DNA of 64,000 bases, from positions 1 through 64,000 of the forward strand of contig CADBDT010000005.1 in the NCBI GenBank assembly GCA_902793465.1, read 5' to 3'. Shown piece by piece: positions 1 through 7,333 of this stretch (its first letter is position 1; each line of letters begins with the position of its first letter). Under the pieces are notes generated by a model that was given only the letters and a program-made list of their open reading frames with translations, was not told the origin of the DNA and did not search any database. Source of the DNA: an uncultured Coriobacteriaceae bacterium. Its GTDB lineage: Bacteria; Actinomycetota; Coriobacteriia; Coriobacteriales; Atopobiaceae. The position numbers and the translations under genes were made by a program.

Positions 1-18
1 GGTGAAGTAAAAGATCAT
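1..18 (-). CDS. 5' end of a leftward gene, possibly EFR1/flavodoxin family
   Basis: Only the first six codons (MIFYFT) lie in the window; the gene runs leftward out of it. The start is supported by a strong Shine-Dalgarno sequence, GGAGGAATC, a few bases upstream on the minus strand. MIFYFT is how many EFR1-type flavodoxin/ferredoxin proteins begin (MIFYFTGTGNS), so that family is a guess from six residues only. Confidence 0.35.
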
Positions 19-126
19 GATGATTCCTCCCACAAATGCCTCGCTACAACACGCTCCCTGTGTCGTATGTCTCTATTATCAGAGCAAGGAGCGGCGGTTA
101 CAAATTACAAATGGTGATGTCTTGCC

Positions 127-333
127 ATGCACCGTCCGAATGGTTGGCCGAGCGCCCGCATGAGAGTGGCCAGTGCCGTTGAGGACCGCGAGTACCGGCC
201 GTTCGCCTACATCCGCGACAACTACCCCCAGTACCTCTTCACGCTCGACCCGCTGCTCCAGAGGCGGGACGGCGTCCGTCACCTCAACCTCGCGGACTTC
301 ATGGCGGATGGGGGCGAGCTCCTGGCTCCCTGA
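127..333 (+). pseudogene. C-terminal remnant of a DUF4143 AAA+ ATPase
   Basis: The open frame encodes a sequence matching the end of ATPases of the AAA_14/DUF4143 type, with the characteristic IRDNYPQYLFTLDP and a following VRHLNLADF segment. The Walker ATPase domain and most of DUF4143 (normally about 400 residues in all) are absent upstream, and no convincing ribosome-binding site precedes the ORF. It is best read as the tail of a decayed gene. These proteins are frequent, often orphan, accessory ATPases; no function remains here. Confidence 0.7.
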
Positions 334-381
334 ACTGACAGTCAGCATTGCTAACAACGCAAACGTAGCCTGGTGACGTCA

Positions 382-414
382 TGACGTCGCCCGACTTCGA
401 GTGAGGCGACGTCA
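382..414. repeat. inverted repeat TGACGTCGCC / GGCGACGTCA
   Basis: Ten-base arms around a 13-base centre; a further TGACGTCGCC-like copy lies near 436. This could be a terminator-like hairpin or decayed regulatory sequence. The rest of 334-747 shows no gene that I can recognise apart from the repeat at 614-667. Confidence 0.5.
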
Positions 415-613
415 CGGGTGCGGAAACGGTGCCTGTGACGTCGCCTTGATGTCAACAGGGAGGATAGCCAGAATCACGACGGGCAGCGTGGATACGGCAG
501 CGCATCCCAAACCACCATGAGCTCCCACAGCCACGCTCTCCTGATTGGGTAGGAATAGGACCGCTACATTATTGTTCGATTCTCCAGGCGTTCCGGACGT
601 GGTCCCGGGGCGC

Positions 614-667
614 CTTTTTGGTGCGTCTTGGGGACTCGTGTGCCTGTTAGCCTAACGCGAGCAGCTG
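614..667 (+). repeat. 55-bp dispersed repeat, copy 1
   Basis: About 54 bases starting GGGGCGCCTTTTTGGTGCG and ending near CCTAACGCGAGC. A second copy at 13689-13743 differs by a few substitutions and small indels. Both copies lie close to broken ATPase-type genes. Neither copy contains a gene. Confidence 0.75.
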
Positions 668-747
668 TATTCCCGGCCCCTACGCGTTCTCGTCAAACGA
701 CGGCTTCCTTAGAGTAGGACGGCCGCAAAACGTAGAATAATCTGTCC

Positions 748-766
748 GCATAACGCAGAGTTATGC
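748..766. promoter_or_regulatory. palindrome GCATAAC-N5-GTTATGC upstream of the surface-protein gene
   Basis: Perfect seven-base arms with a five-base spacer, 127 bases before the surface-protein start and flanked by two copies of GCAAAACG. The layout suggests an operator for a dimeric regulator. No regulator gene is adjacent, so this is inference. Confidence 0.4.
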
Positions 767-892
767 AGTCGCAAAACGACGGCTATCCGCGCCAAGCGAC
801 GCTCGTGCTACTATTGGTTTGAATGATTCCGCATTATCGATACAAGCCGCTTAATGACATTGGCATGCCACGCGCATGGATAGGAGACCAAC

Positions 893-3187
893 GTGGGGAC
901 AACTCTCGAAAGCAAACTACAAAGGCTCGCACTGAGCCTAGCTGTGGTCATCACCATGGTGCTGGGGCTCATGCCCGGCATGTGTCCGGGGAAGGCTCTG
1001 GCGGACGACGCCGGAGCCGGTCACGCTGCTCCCGCGTTGAAGCCTGCCGCCGACGAGACGTACCCACTCTGGATTGGAGAGACGCAGGTCACGAGCACAA
1101 ACAATACGGGCCAAGGCTGGAGCTTCGTACCGGCTGCGAATGGCAATCCCGCTACGTTAACGCTGAGCGGGTTCAGCTACACGGGCCCGGGCCACGTGGA
1201 AACGTTGCAGGACTACGATGGCGAATGGGACTACTATCGCCACGCTCCGATCTTTTGGAACGCCGAAAGCGAGCTGGTAGTCGAGCTTAAAGGCGAGAGC
1301 AGCGTCGTCGTCACCGCCGATTCCGCGGACGGCAGCGTTTCGGAAGGCATCGTCGGCGAAGCAGATGACGAAGATGACGAAGAAGAATACTACGACGAAG
1401 ACGAAGATCCAACCCACAACTACTGCGGCGTCTTCTGCGCGGGGAGCCTGACGATCAGAGGGGCGCGCAGCCTTACCGCAAATGCCGGCGCCATAGAAGA
1501 CGGGGACGCCGGCATCTTTGCGAAGGGCGACGTGAACATCGAGGGCGGATCGGTATCGGCGACAGGCTACGCTTACGGCATCTACTCGTACGAGGGCACG
1601 GTTGCCATCGGCGCAAATGCCGGAACGGTTACCGCCGAAACCACGGGGGCCGAGCACTCGCTTCACGGCATCAGCGCCGAATATGGTGACGTGACAATCG
1701 ACGGCGGCACGGTCACTGCCAGGGGATATCGCGGCATCTCCGTGGGAGGCGACATCGTCATCAACGGCGGCGAGGTTTCCGCCCAATGCTCCGTTCCCGA
1801 GTCCTACACCACAAGCATCATGGCTCCCTGCGGTATCGCCTGCGATTACGGCACCCTGACCGTCAACGGCGGCAGCCTCACCGCAAAGGGCCACCAATAC
1901 GGCATCTACGCTGTGCGCCATCCCTCGTCGGGCGAAACGGAGCTGGTGCCCGGCATCGTCATCAACGACGGCAGCGTCGTGGCGGAAAGCAGGGAAAGCG
2001 AAAGCAGCGCCATCGGCATCAACGGCTGCATCATGACCGTAAAGGGAGGCTCCGTTCAGGCGACTGGTAGCGGCAACAAGGCATACGGCGTGAGCGCCAT
2101 CAATTCCAATGGCGAATCCGGCAGCGCCTCGCTCGTGGTCGAAGAGGGGGTTTCGTCTTTCATCGCCCAGGGTCCAGCCGGCGCCATCAACGCGGACACC
2201 GGCGTGACGAACGCTGTTTTAGGCCTCGGCTATTCAGACGTTGCCGGCACCGAGGGCAAGACGGCCATTGCGGTCGGCACCGAGGGCGAGGTGTCCGTTG
2301 AGGCCAGCGCGGGTGGCAAGGACCTGAGCGGCTACAAGCGGGTCCTCTTCCCGGCCACCGCAGCCTCCGCCACGACGTCGCCTGCGGGGAAGAGCCTTCC
2401 CTACACTGGCCAGCCCCAGGAGTTGGTTACGGCGGGCACAGCCAGTGGCGGTACCATACAATACTCGCTCGACGGGAAGACGTACGTCGCCGAGCTACCA
2501 ATCGCGACGGATCCGGGCACATACACGATCTACTACAAGTTGGTCGGCGATGCGAGCCATGTTGACTCCCAGGTGCAGACGGTGACCTCCACCATTGCCG
2601 AGAAGGCCTATCCCGTGCCAACCATGTCCAACAGCAAAGGCTCCGCCTTCGCCTCTCAAACTGACGAGATTACCTACACCGTGAACCAGGAGGTGCCCAA
2701 CTGGGCGACGTCCGTACGCACGTGGGTCGACCTCGAGAGCGTCCTGCAATACACGATGGACGCCAGCGACGTCGCCGTAACGTGCGAAGGTGCGACGCTT
2801 AGCTCCGCCAAGGTTTCCGTCGACGGCCAGAGGCTCACCGTGGCCATAGACGATGCCACGGCACTGCGCGGAAAGACCATGCAGATTTCCTACAATGCCA
2901 AGTTGCGCTCGGGTGCGGAACTTGGGCCCTACCTCAACGCCGAAGGGAACGTCGCGTCAGTGCCTTACCAGGCGCACACCTCTTTTGACGACGAGTCCAA
3001 GGTGGTCTCGTCGCAGGTGGAGAACGTGAAGTTCAGGGTAAGCGCGGCATCGGGCAGCTCTGCTGGGGCGACCAAGTCGAGCCTTGCCAAGACCGGCGAC
3101 GCCATGTCGTACGCGGTTCCCGCAGCGCTCGCTGAGCTAGCCGCCGCGATGTTGGCGCTCGCAGCCCGCAGGCGCATGCGCGACTAG
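893..3187 (+). CDS. cell-wall-anchored surface protein with sortase-type LAKTG signal
   Basis: A GTG start is preceded by AGGAG six bases upstream. The 764-residue protein opens with a long signal peptide (hydrophobic core around residues 12-30, cleavage likely after ALA near 37). A carbohydrate-binding-like beta domain starts near residue 55. A very acidic, possibly calcium-binding run lies near 155-175. Repeated GGxVxAxGxxxGI strands (about 180-440) indicate a solenoid beta structure. An Ig/MBG-like module follows (about 500-565), then a pilin/isopeptide-like domain (about 575-720). The C-terminus is a sorting signal: LAKTGD at about 731-736, a hydrophobic helix, then RRRMRD. LAKTG departs from canonical LPXTG by Ala for Pro. 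It probably acts as an adhesin or surface display protein; no sortase gene is nearby. Confidence 0.85.
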   Translation: MGTTLESKLQRLALSLAVVITMVLGLMPGMCPGKALADDAGAGHAAPALKPAADETYPLWIGETQVTSTNNTGQGWSFVPAANGNPATLTLSGFSYTGPGHVETLQDYDGEWDYYRHAPIFWNAESELVVELKGESSVVVTADSADGSVSEGIVGEADDEDDEEEYYDEDEDPTHNYCGVFCAGSLTIRGARSLTANAGAIEDGDAGIFAKGDVNIEGGSVSATGYAYGIYSYEGTVAIGANAGTVTAETTGAEHSLHGISAEYGDVTIDGGTVTARGYRGISVGGDIVINGGEVSAQCSVPESYTTSIMAPCGIACDYGTLTVNGGSLTAKGHQYGIYAVRHPSSGETELVPGIVINDGSVVAESRESESSAIGINGCIMTVKGGSVQATGSGNKAYGVSAINSNGESGSASLVVEEGVSSFIAQGPAGAINADTGVTNAVLGLGYSDVAGTEGKTAIAVGTEGEVSVEASAGGKDLSGYKRVLFPATAASATTSPAGKSLPYTGQPQELVTAGTASGGTIQYSLDGKTYVAELPIATDPGTYTIYYKLVGDASHVDSQVQTVTSTIAEKAYPVPTMSNSKGSAFASQTDEITYTVNQEVPNWATSVRTWVDLESVLQYTMDASDVAVTCEGATLSSAKVSVDGQRLTVAIDDATALRGKTMQISYNAKLRSGAELGPYLNAEGNVASVPYQAHTSFDDESKVVSSQVENVKFRVSAASGSSAGATKSSLAKTGDAMSYAVPAALAELAAAMLALAARRRMRD

Positions 3188-3244
3188 GCGAAAGCCGTGC
3201 TCAAAAGGCAAGAGGCCACGAGGTACCATGTATAGGACGCGGCG

Positions 3245-4435
3245 TCATGCGCAGAGGTAAGCCGTAAGCTGGTCGACCTGCTCGTCGGTCATGCCCGCGG
3301 CTTTCAGGTAGTTGCGGGCGCTGGCGGAAAGGTCGGCGTTTGCGAGGTCGGTACCTTTCTCCGTCCCGACGACGTCGCGGAGCATACTGTCCAGCCTCTG
3401 CTCCTTTATGATATTGAACCTCTCCGCATCGCTGTCCGCATTGATCCCGTAGTAGTTGTCGTAGGTGATCATGTAGTCGTTGACGATCTGCTGGTAGTTT
3501 GCCCCGGCGAGCGCCTCGAGCAACATGCAGACGAACCCGGTGCGGTCTTTGCCCGCGGTGCAGTGGATGTAGACGGGGCCGTCATGCTGCACAAGCTCTA
3601 CCAATCCGGCAGCCAGCTTCTTGCCGTACCCTTCGGATCGATAGGCGGCATTCAGATCGATTGCGACCACGTTGCCTACGCCGCGGAGGCCCTCGAAATG
3701 CGAAACGTCGATGTCCGTTTCGGCGTCTTCTTCGAGGAAGTCCTCTATTTCGTCGCTATTGTCGGCCAAGTCGAAGTCCACCTGCACGCCTGCATCGGCG
3801 ATGAGGGCGTTTGCGCAGGCGGCACGGCTGTGCTTGTTGTTCACCGGCGACGCCCCGCGAAAGAACTTGCCGAGCTTGAGGTTGCCGCCCGAGAGCTCAC
3901 GGAAGTTCGCGAAGGCAATGTCGCTTGGGTAATCGGAGCGCTCGTCCGTGTAGGATAGGTCGAGTGCCTTCTGCAGGTCTGCGAACGCGCCTTGTTCGGC
4001 GAGCGTGACGGTCGCGGTGTCGCCGTCCGACAGGCCGGCCGTCGCCCACAGGTCGTCACCGTAGAACACGCCTGCTTCAATGCAGGGGAGGTTCGAAAAA
4101 CCGACGAGCAGGGGCTCGCCCGGCTCAACGAGAGTGTCGCTGTAGTAGGGGAGGCCCTTGAGCGTATAGCCGTTCGAGAATGCGACGTCCACGCTGTCGC
4201 CGAACGTGAACCCAAGCGCGTTGAAGTCCTCGACCGAAATCTCGATGAAGACGCCGTCGGACTTAGGACTGTGCGATACGGGGCAGTCTGCGAGCGTAGG
4301 AGCCGCATCGGCGGCAGAGCTTTCCGCCGGACAGGCCGGCGACGCGCCAGGTGCTGCAGTGCTACCCCCGCAACCTGCCAATATGGTGCAGATGCACAAT
4401 GCTAAAACAACGCGGAAGAGCTTCTTTGCAGACAT
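3245..4435 (-). CDS. lipoprotein tyrosine/serine phosphatase (Y_phosphatase3 type)
   Basis: I choose ATG at 4435 because AGAGGTGA lies about six bases upstream; the GTG at 4444 overlaps that site. A signal peptide ends in a lipobox (ILAGC), so the 396-residue protein should be tethered outside the membrane. The N-terminal half (about 60-145) resembles the small beta-barrel of SAM hydroxide adenosyltransferases, a domain I recall being fused to such phosphatases in Gram-positive bacteria. The C-terminal half carries FFRGASPV and the catalytic P-loop HCTAGKDRTG. Expected activity is dephosphorylation of phosphotyrosine/serine or phosphoinositides at the cell surface. It is convergent with the surface-protein gene, with a short gap between them. 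Confidence 0.85.
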   Translation of the reverse strand: MSAKKLFRVVLALCICTILAGCGGSTAAPGASPACPAESSAADAAPTLADCPVSHSPKSDGVFIEISVEDFNALGFTFGDSVDVAFSNGYTLKGLPYYSDTLVEPGEPLLVGFSNLPCIEAGVFYGDDLWATAGLSDGDTATVTLAEQGAFADLQKALDLSYTDERSDYPSDIAFANFRELSGGNLKLGKFFRGASPVNNKHSRAACANALIADAGVQVDFDLADNSDEIEDFLEEDAETDIDVSHFEGLRGVGNVVAIDLNAAYRSEGYGKKLAAGLVELVQHDGPVYIHCTAGKDRTGFVCMLLEALAGANYQQIVNDYMITYDNYYGINADSDAERFNIIKEQRLDSMLRDVVGTEKGTDLANADLSASARNYLKAAGMTDEQVDQLTAYLCA

Positions 4436-4440
4436 GGTGT

Positions 4441-4893
4441 TCACCTCTTGGCCGATCGTTTCGTCTTAGGGGGGATTATATATGCGCTCGGCGGTCTTCG
4501 CCCTGCAGGCTTCCGCGAGCGAACAGCATATAACCAGAAGGCCACCGACTGGATCACGCATACAACCTTGACTTCCTCGTTGAGGAGAAGAGAGCCCCAT
4601 TCCTTGCAGACGCGCATCGCAGGGTGAATGCTCCTACGGTGAACGGCATACACGCGCCCCATACCGTCCTTGTCTCGGTAGTCGTAGAATTCCCCGCGTG
4701 CGCTCATCCAGTCGTCCCAGGACCTAATCCAGGGCTCCATGTCATCCAGGGGAAGGACAAACCCGAGCTTGCGAAGGTAATCCTTCACATGCTCCGGCAC
4801 CCAGTATTCATCGAGACCATTAGCGCCCATGCCAACACCTCCGATAGTCCAGCCGATAAGGTCAGGTGAAGCATCCGCCCGCGTCACAAACAC
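4441..4893 (-). pseudogene. phage portal-like N-terminal remnant, copy 1
   Basis: The frame opens with GTG at 4893. It contains a stretch typical of SPP1-type phage portal or minor head proteins: an aromatic W-rich segment (WIRSWDDWM), YDYRDKDGMGRVY, then VCKEWGSLLLNEE. Portal proteins are about 400-500 residues; here similarity stops after roughly 115 residues and the reading continues into basic, low-complexity sequence, so the gene is truncated or frameshifted. The first residues (LIGWTIGG) are repeated at 6941-7003. No other structural phage gene is present. Portal assignment is from remembered motif resemblance. Confidence 0.5.
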
Positions 4894-4921
4894 CCGCGTG
4901 CCTTAAAATGCCAAGAAGAGC
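4837..4921. repeat. direct repeat flanking the 4.9-6.9 kb block, copy 1
   Basis: This begins with an 18-base identical core (ACCTCCGATAGTCCAGCC). A diverged middle of nearly the same length follows, and it ends in AATGCCAAGAAGAGC. The partner is at 6944-7027. The pair represents two copies of the promoter and 5' end of the portal-like gene. Confidence 0.7.
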
Positions 4922-4953
4922 TTTGGTGAAGGTTTGGAAGGTGAAGAGGGGCA

Positions 4954-5454
4954 TTGGCGAACGCGCTCACCATATGCAGGATCGTGCTTTGCGTCGCGCT
5001 GCTGACAACGGAGGCCTTCTCGCCAGAGTTCTTCTTGGTCTACGCTCTTGCCGGGCTAACGGATATGCTCGATGGGCATGTGGCGAGAAGGACCAACTCG
5101 GAAAGCGAACTCGGGGCCAGGCTCGACAGCATCGCCGACCTTGTCCTGGTTATCGTCTGCCTGGCAAAGCTGCTCCCCACCATCGACGTGCCCACATGGC
5201 TGCGGGTGTGGGTTGCCGCGATAGTCCTTTTGAAGGTGGCGAACGTGGCAAGCGGCCTCGTGGTGGAGAAGCGCCTTGTCATGCCCCACACCATCGCAAA
5301 CAAGGCCGCAGGGCTCGTGGTGTTCCTCGTTCCCTTTGCCATCCCTCTCTTCGGCATCACCGCGCCTGCCGTCATCGCGTGCGCGGTGGCTACGTTCGCC
5401 GCAGTCCAGGAAGGGCATCTCATAAGAACAGGCTCTCTTGATCCGGCAGCGTAA
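4954..5454 (+). CDS. CDP-alcohol phosphatidyltransferase family protein
   Basis: The family motif D-G-x2-A-R-x8-G-x3-D-x3-D is complete, starting DGHVARR near residue 41 and closing at D-S-I-A-D. The aspartates bind the metal and the CDP-alcohol. The 166-residue protein is almost entirely membrane-spanning (about five or six helices), as in PgsA/PssA-like enzymes that swap CMP for an alcohol head group. The TTG start at 4954 follows GAAGAGGGG; no in-frame ATG is better placed. The lipid product cannot be told from sequence. It lies with the next gene inside a block bounded by two portal remnants. Confidence 0.85.
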   Translation: MANALTICRIVLCVALLTTEAFSPEFFLVYALAGLTDMLDGHVARRTNSESELGARLDSIADLVLVIVCLAKLLPTIDVPTWLRVWVAAIVLLKVANVASGLVVEKRLVMPHTIANKAAGLVVFLVPFAIPLFGITAPAVIACAVATFAAVQEGHLIRTGSLDPAA

Positions 5455-5659
5455 GAATCAGTCGACAAGGGCGAGAAGAGCCTGCGCAACGCGCCTCTTT
5501 ACGCGGTCTCCCGCGGGGGTCTCTGGGTGTGCAAAGACGTTGCGTTTGGCTAAACTATTTCAAAAGCATCTATGCGGGAAAAGAGGAAGGTGCCATCGGC
5601 AGCCGAAAGCAACTACTGTTACGTGAAATCTAACTTGGCGCGCAATAGGGGGGTCCGAC

Positions 5660-6967
5660 ATGGAGTTCTATATAAACGTCCCGTTTTTCCTCATACCACT
5701 TATAACTATCGCAGCCTGTGCAGTTGTCGCACTCATTGTGGAGACTATTGCACGGGGCAACGGCGGGAAGGTCACGTATGTCATCACGTTCCTCTTCGCC
5801 CTCGTTGGTGCATTCATGGCTATCCACTGGGACTACTTCGGCAAGCGGGACATCGGCGACCTCGTCTTGCACGGCGCGTTGGCCTCAACCATCGTGATGG
5901 GGCTTTTTATCTCTGCGCTGGGATCATCTGCGGGTAAATGGATATATGAGAAAACGTTCAAGTTGTTTATGACTCCCGTTTGGTGCAAGGACGACGACGA
6001 GGCCGCAATCAAAGCCGCCCAGCGAGAAACGAACACCAACAAGCTTCATGAGATGGCGACCAATGCCACCTCGTATCGCGTGAGGTCGATTGCCAGCGAA
6101 AAGCTGGGGCTTCATCAGGCGGCACGGTACGAGGTGGCGCTTCATGGCGATGACGAGGCGGAATGCCTTGCTGCGCTCGATGCGGTCGATTGGGCTGGCT
6201 GGAATTATCTCCTCGGCGAGGTCGCCAAACTCTCGCCGAGAGAAACGGTGGCTCTCAAGGCCGTCGGGAAGATGCAGAACGGCAAGGAGCTTGCCGATGT
6301 CGCCGTCAAGACGGAGAACGCGAACGTCGCCCTGAAGGCGGTCGAGACGATAGCGGATGACGAGGCGCTTGCCCAAGTCGTCGCCAAGGCGACGGATGAG
6401 CAGGTGGCGGCGAAGGCGTTCGCCAAGATGGAGGATTCCTCTGTCCTTAAAGGAGTCTTCGCCCAAACCGGTTTCAACCCGGACCGCGCGTCGTTTCTTT
6501 TTGAGGCGGGAGTGCGTGCCGGTGATCCGGAGGCCTGCATCAAGGCCCTTGATACGGCCTTGGCAATGAGGCCGACAGCCGTTGCTGCCCTGATGGCCTC
6601 CGCCGACGATCCCGCCTTTCTCAAGAGCGTCATCTCGCAATGGCTCGGTGATGACAAGCATGCGTCGGCTATCGTCGAAAAGCTCAAGGGAAGTTCCATC
6701 CTGCAGCCACCCGTCGACGAGAGTCTGGGAGACTATTGCTGCCCAGATGGCCGTCTTCACGACCTTCAGGACCACATAGTGTACGAGGGCGCAGATTCAG
6801 ACGAGTTTCACGGCGTGGTAACCTGCAAAAACTGCGGGTATATGTACACGGTCGATCAGCACACCTATAAGTTCCGCTCGTACGGGCTTGGGTGCGATAG
6901 CAGGCAGGTAATATGCAAGTCGGGAGGCTATGTGTGCCCGTCAACCTCCGATAGTCCAGCCAATTAG
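5660..6967 (+). CDS. membrane protein with HEAT-like repeats and C-terminal zinc-ribbon-like domain
   Basis: No named family is recognised. Of 435 residues, the first 105 hold three or so membrane helices. Residues about 115-360 are short alanine-rich helical repeats (LKAVGKM, LKAVETI, AAKAFAKM and so on) like HEAT/Armadillo-type scaffolds. The C-terminus has Cys pairs (CCPDG, CKNCGYMY, further Cys) that could bind zinc. The start follows a G-rich Shine-Dalgarno sequence. The last residues (STSDSPAN) are encoded by the direct repeat that holds the second portal remnant, so the natural C-terminus may have been replaced. A cytoplasmic membrane-tethered scaffold is a reasonable guess. Confidence 0.7.
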   Translation: MEFYINVPFFLIPLITIAACAVVALIVETIARGNGGKVTYVITFLFALVGAFMAIHWDYFGKRDIGDLVLHGALASTIVMGLFISALGSSAGKWIYEKTFKLFMTPVWCKDDDEAAIKAAQRETNTNKLHEMATNATSYRVRSIASEKLGLHQAARYEVALHGDDEAECLAALDAVDWAGWNYLLGEVAKLSPRETVALKAVGKMQNGKELADVAVKTENANVALKAVETIADDEALAQVVAKATDEQVAAKAFAKMEDSSVLKGVFAQTGFNPDRASFLFEAGVRAGDPEACIKALDTALAMRPTAVAALMASADDPAFLKSVISQWLGDDKHASAIVEKLKGSSILQPPVDESLGDYCCPDGRLHDLQDHIVYEGADSDEFHGVVTCKNCGYMYTVDQHTYKFRSYGLGCDSRQVICKSGGYVCPSTSDSPAN

Positions 6968-7003
6968 CCCATGAGCAGTGACCGCCGCCGTCGAAAACCG
7001 CAC
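6941..7003 (-). pseudogene. phage portal-like N-terminal remnant, copy 2
   Basis: GTG at 7003 opens a 20-codon frame ending LIGWTIGG and then a stop. The final eight residues are identical to the start of the remnant at 4441-4893, and the upstream DNA is also related. Everything downstream of this N-terminus is missing. Confidence 0.5.
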
Positions 7004-7027
7004 GTGACGTATAATGCCGAGAAGAGC
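6944..7027. repeat. direct repeat flanking the 4.9-6.9 kb block, copy 2
   Basis: Partner of 4837-4921: identical 18-base core, similar total length, ending AATGCCGAGAAGAGC. Its left edge lies inside the end of the preceding coding region. Confidence 0.7.
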
Positions 7028-7333
7028 CTAGCGGCCCAAGATGCCCTTGGCCCGCGATGGTCTCCAATACTGTCCACCATGTAGTATATGTCAGGAGCTC
7101 ATTTCTTGGCAGGTTAAGCACATATTTGCGGAATCGACTGCTCCCATACTGTTAGTTCTCGGTAGGAAACCACATGGCTTTCTATTCCTGGTGATACTTT
7201 CGCCTACATCTGGGCGTCCATTTGAGTGCAGCTATCACTTATGAGCCGTTTACCAGATGATTCATACAAGAGCTGCCAATCCTTCGATATTATTAGATGA
7301 TATAGGGCCATCGAGCACCTGCCGGAGGAACGG
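7028..7333. other. intergenic region without recognised gene
   Basis: About 300 AT-richer bases ahead of the EAL/GGDEF gene. I looked for a c-di-GMP riboswitch and for small ORFs with good ribosome-binding sites and saw neither. The only clear signal is the GGAGG serving the next gene at 7324-7328. Confidence 0.5.

Noticed and set aside
1157-1921. Leftward ORF opposite the surface protein
   Set aside because: Arises from the repetitive Gly/Ala-rich codons of the surface protein; no support of its own.
7028-7333. c-di-GMP riboswitch before the EAL/GGDEF gene
   Set aside because: I could not find the conserved GEMM core or its paired helices in the leader.
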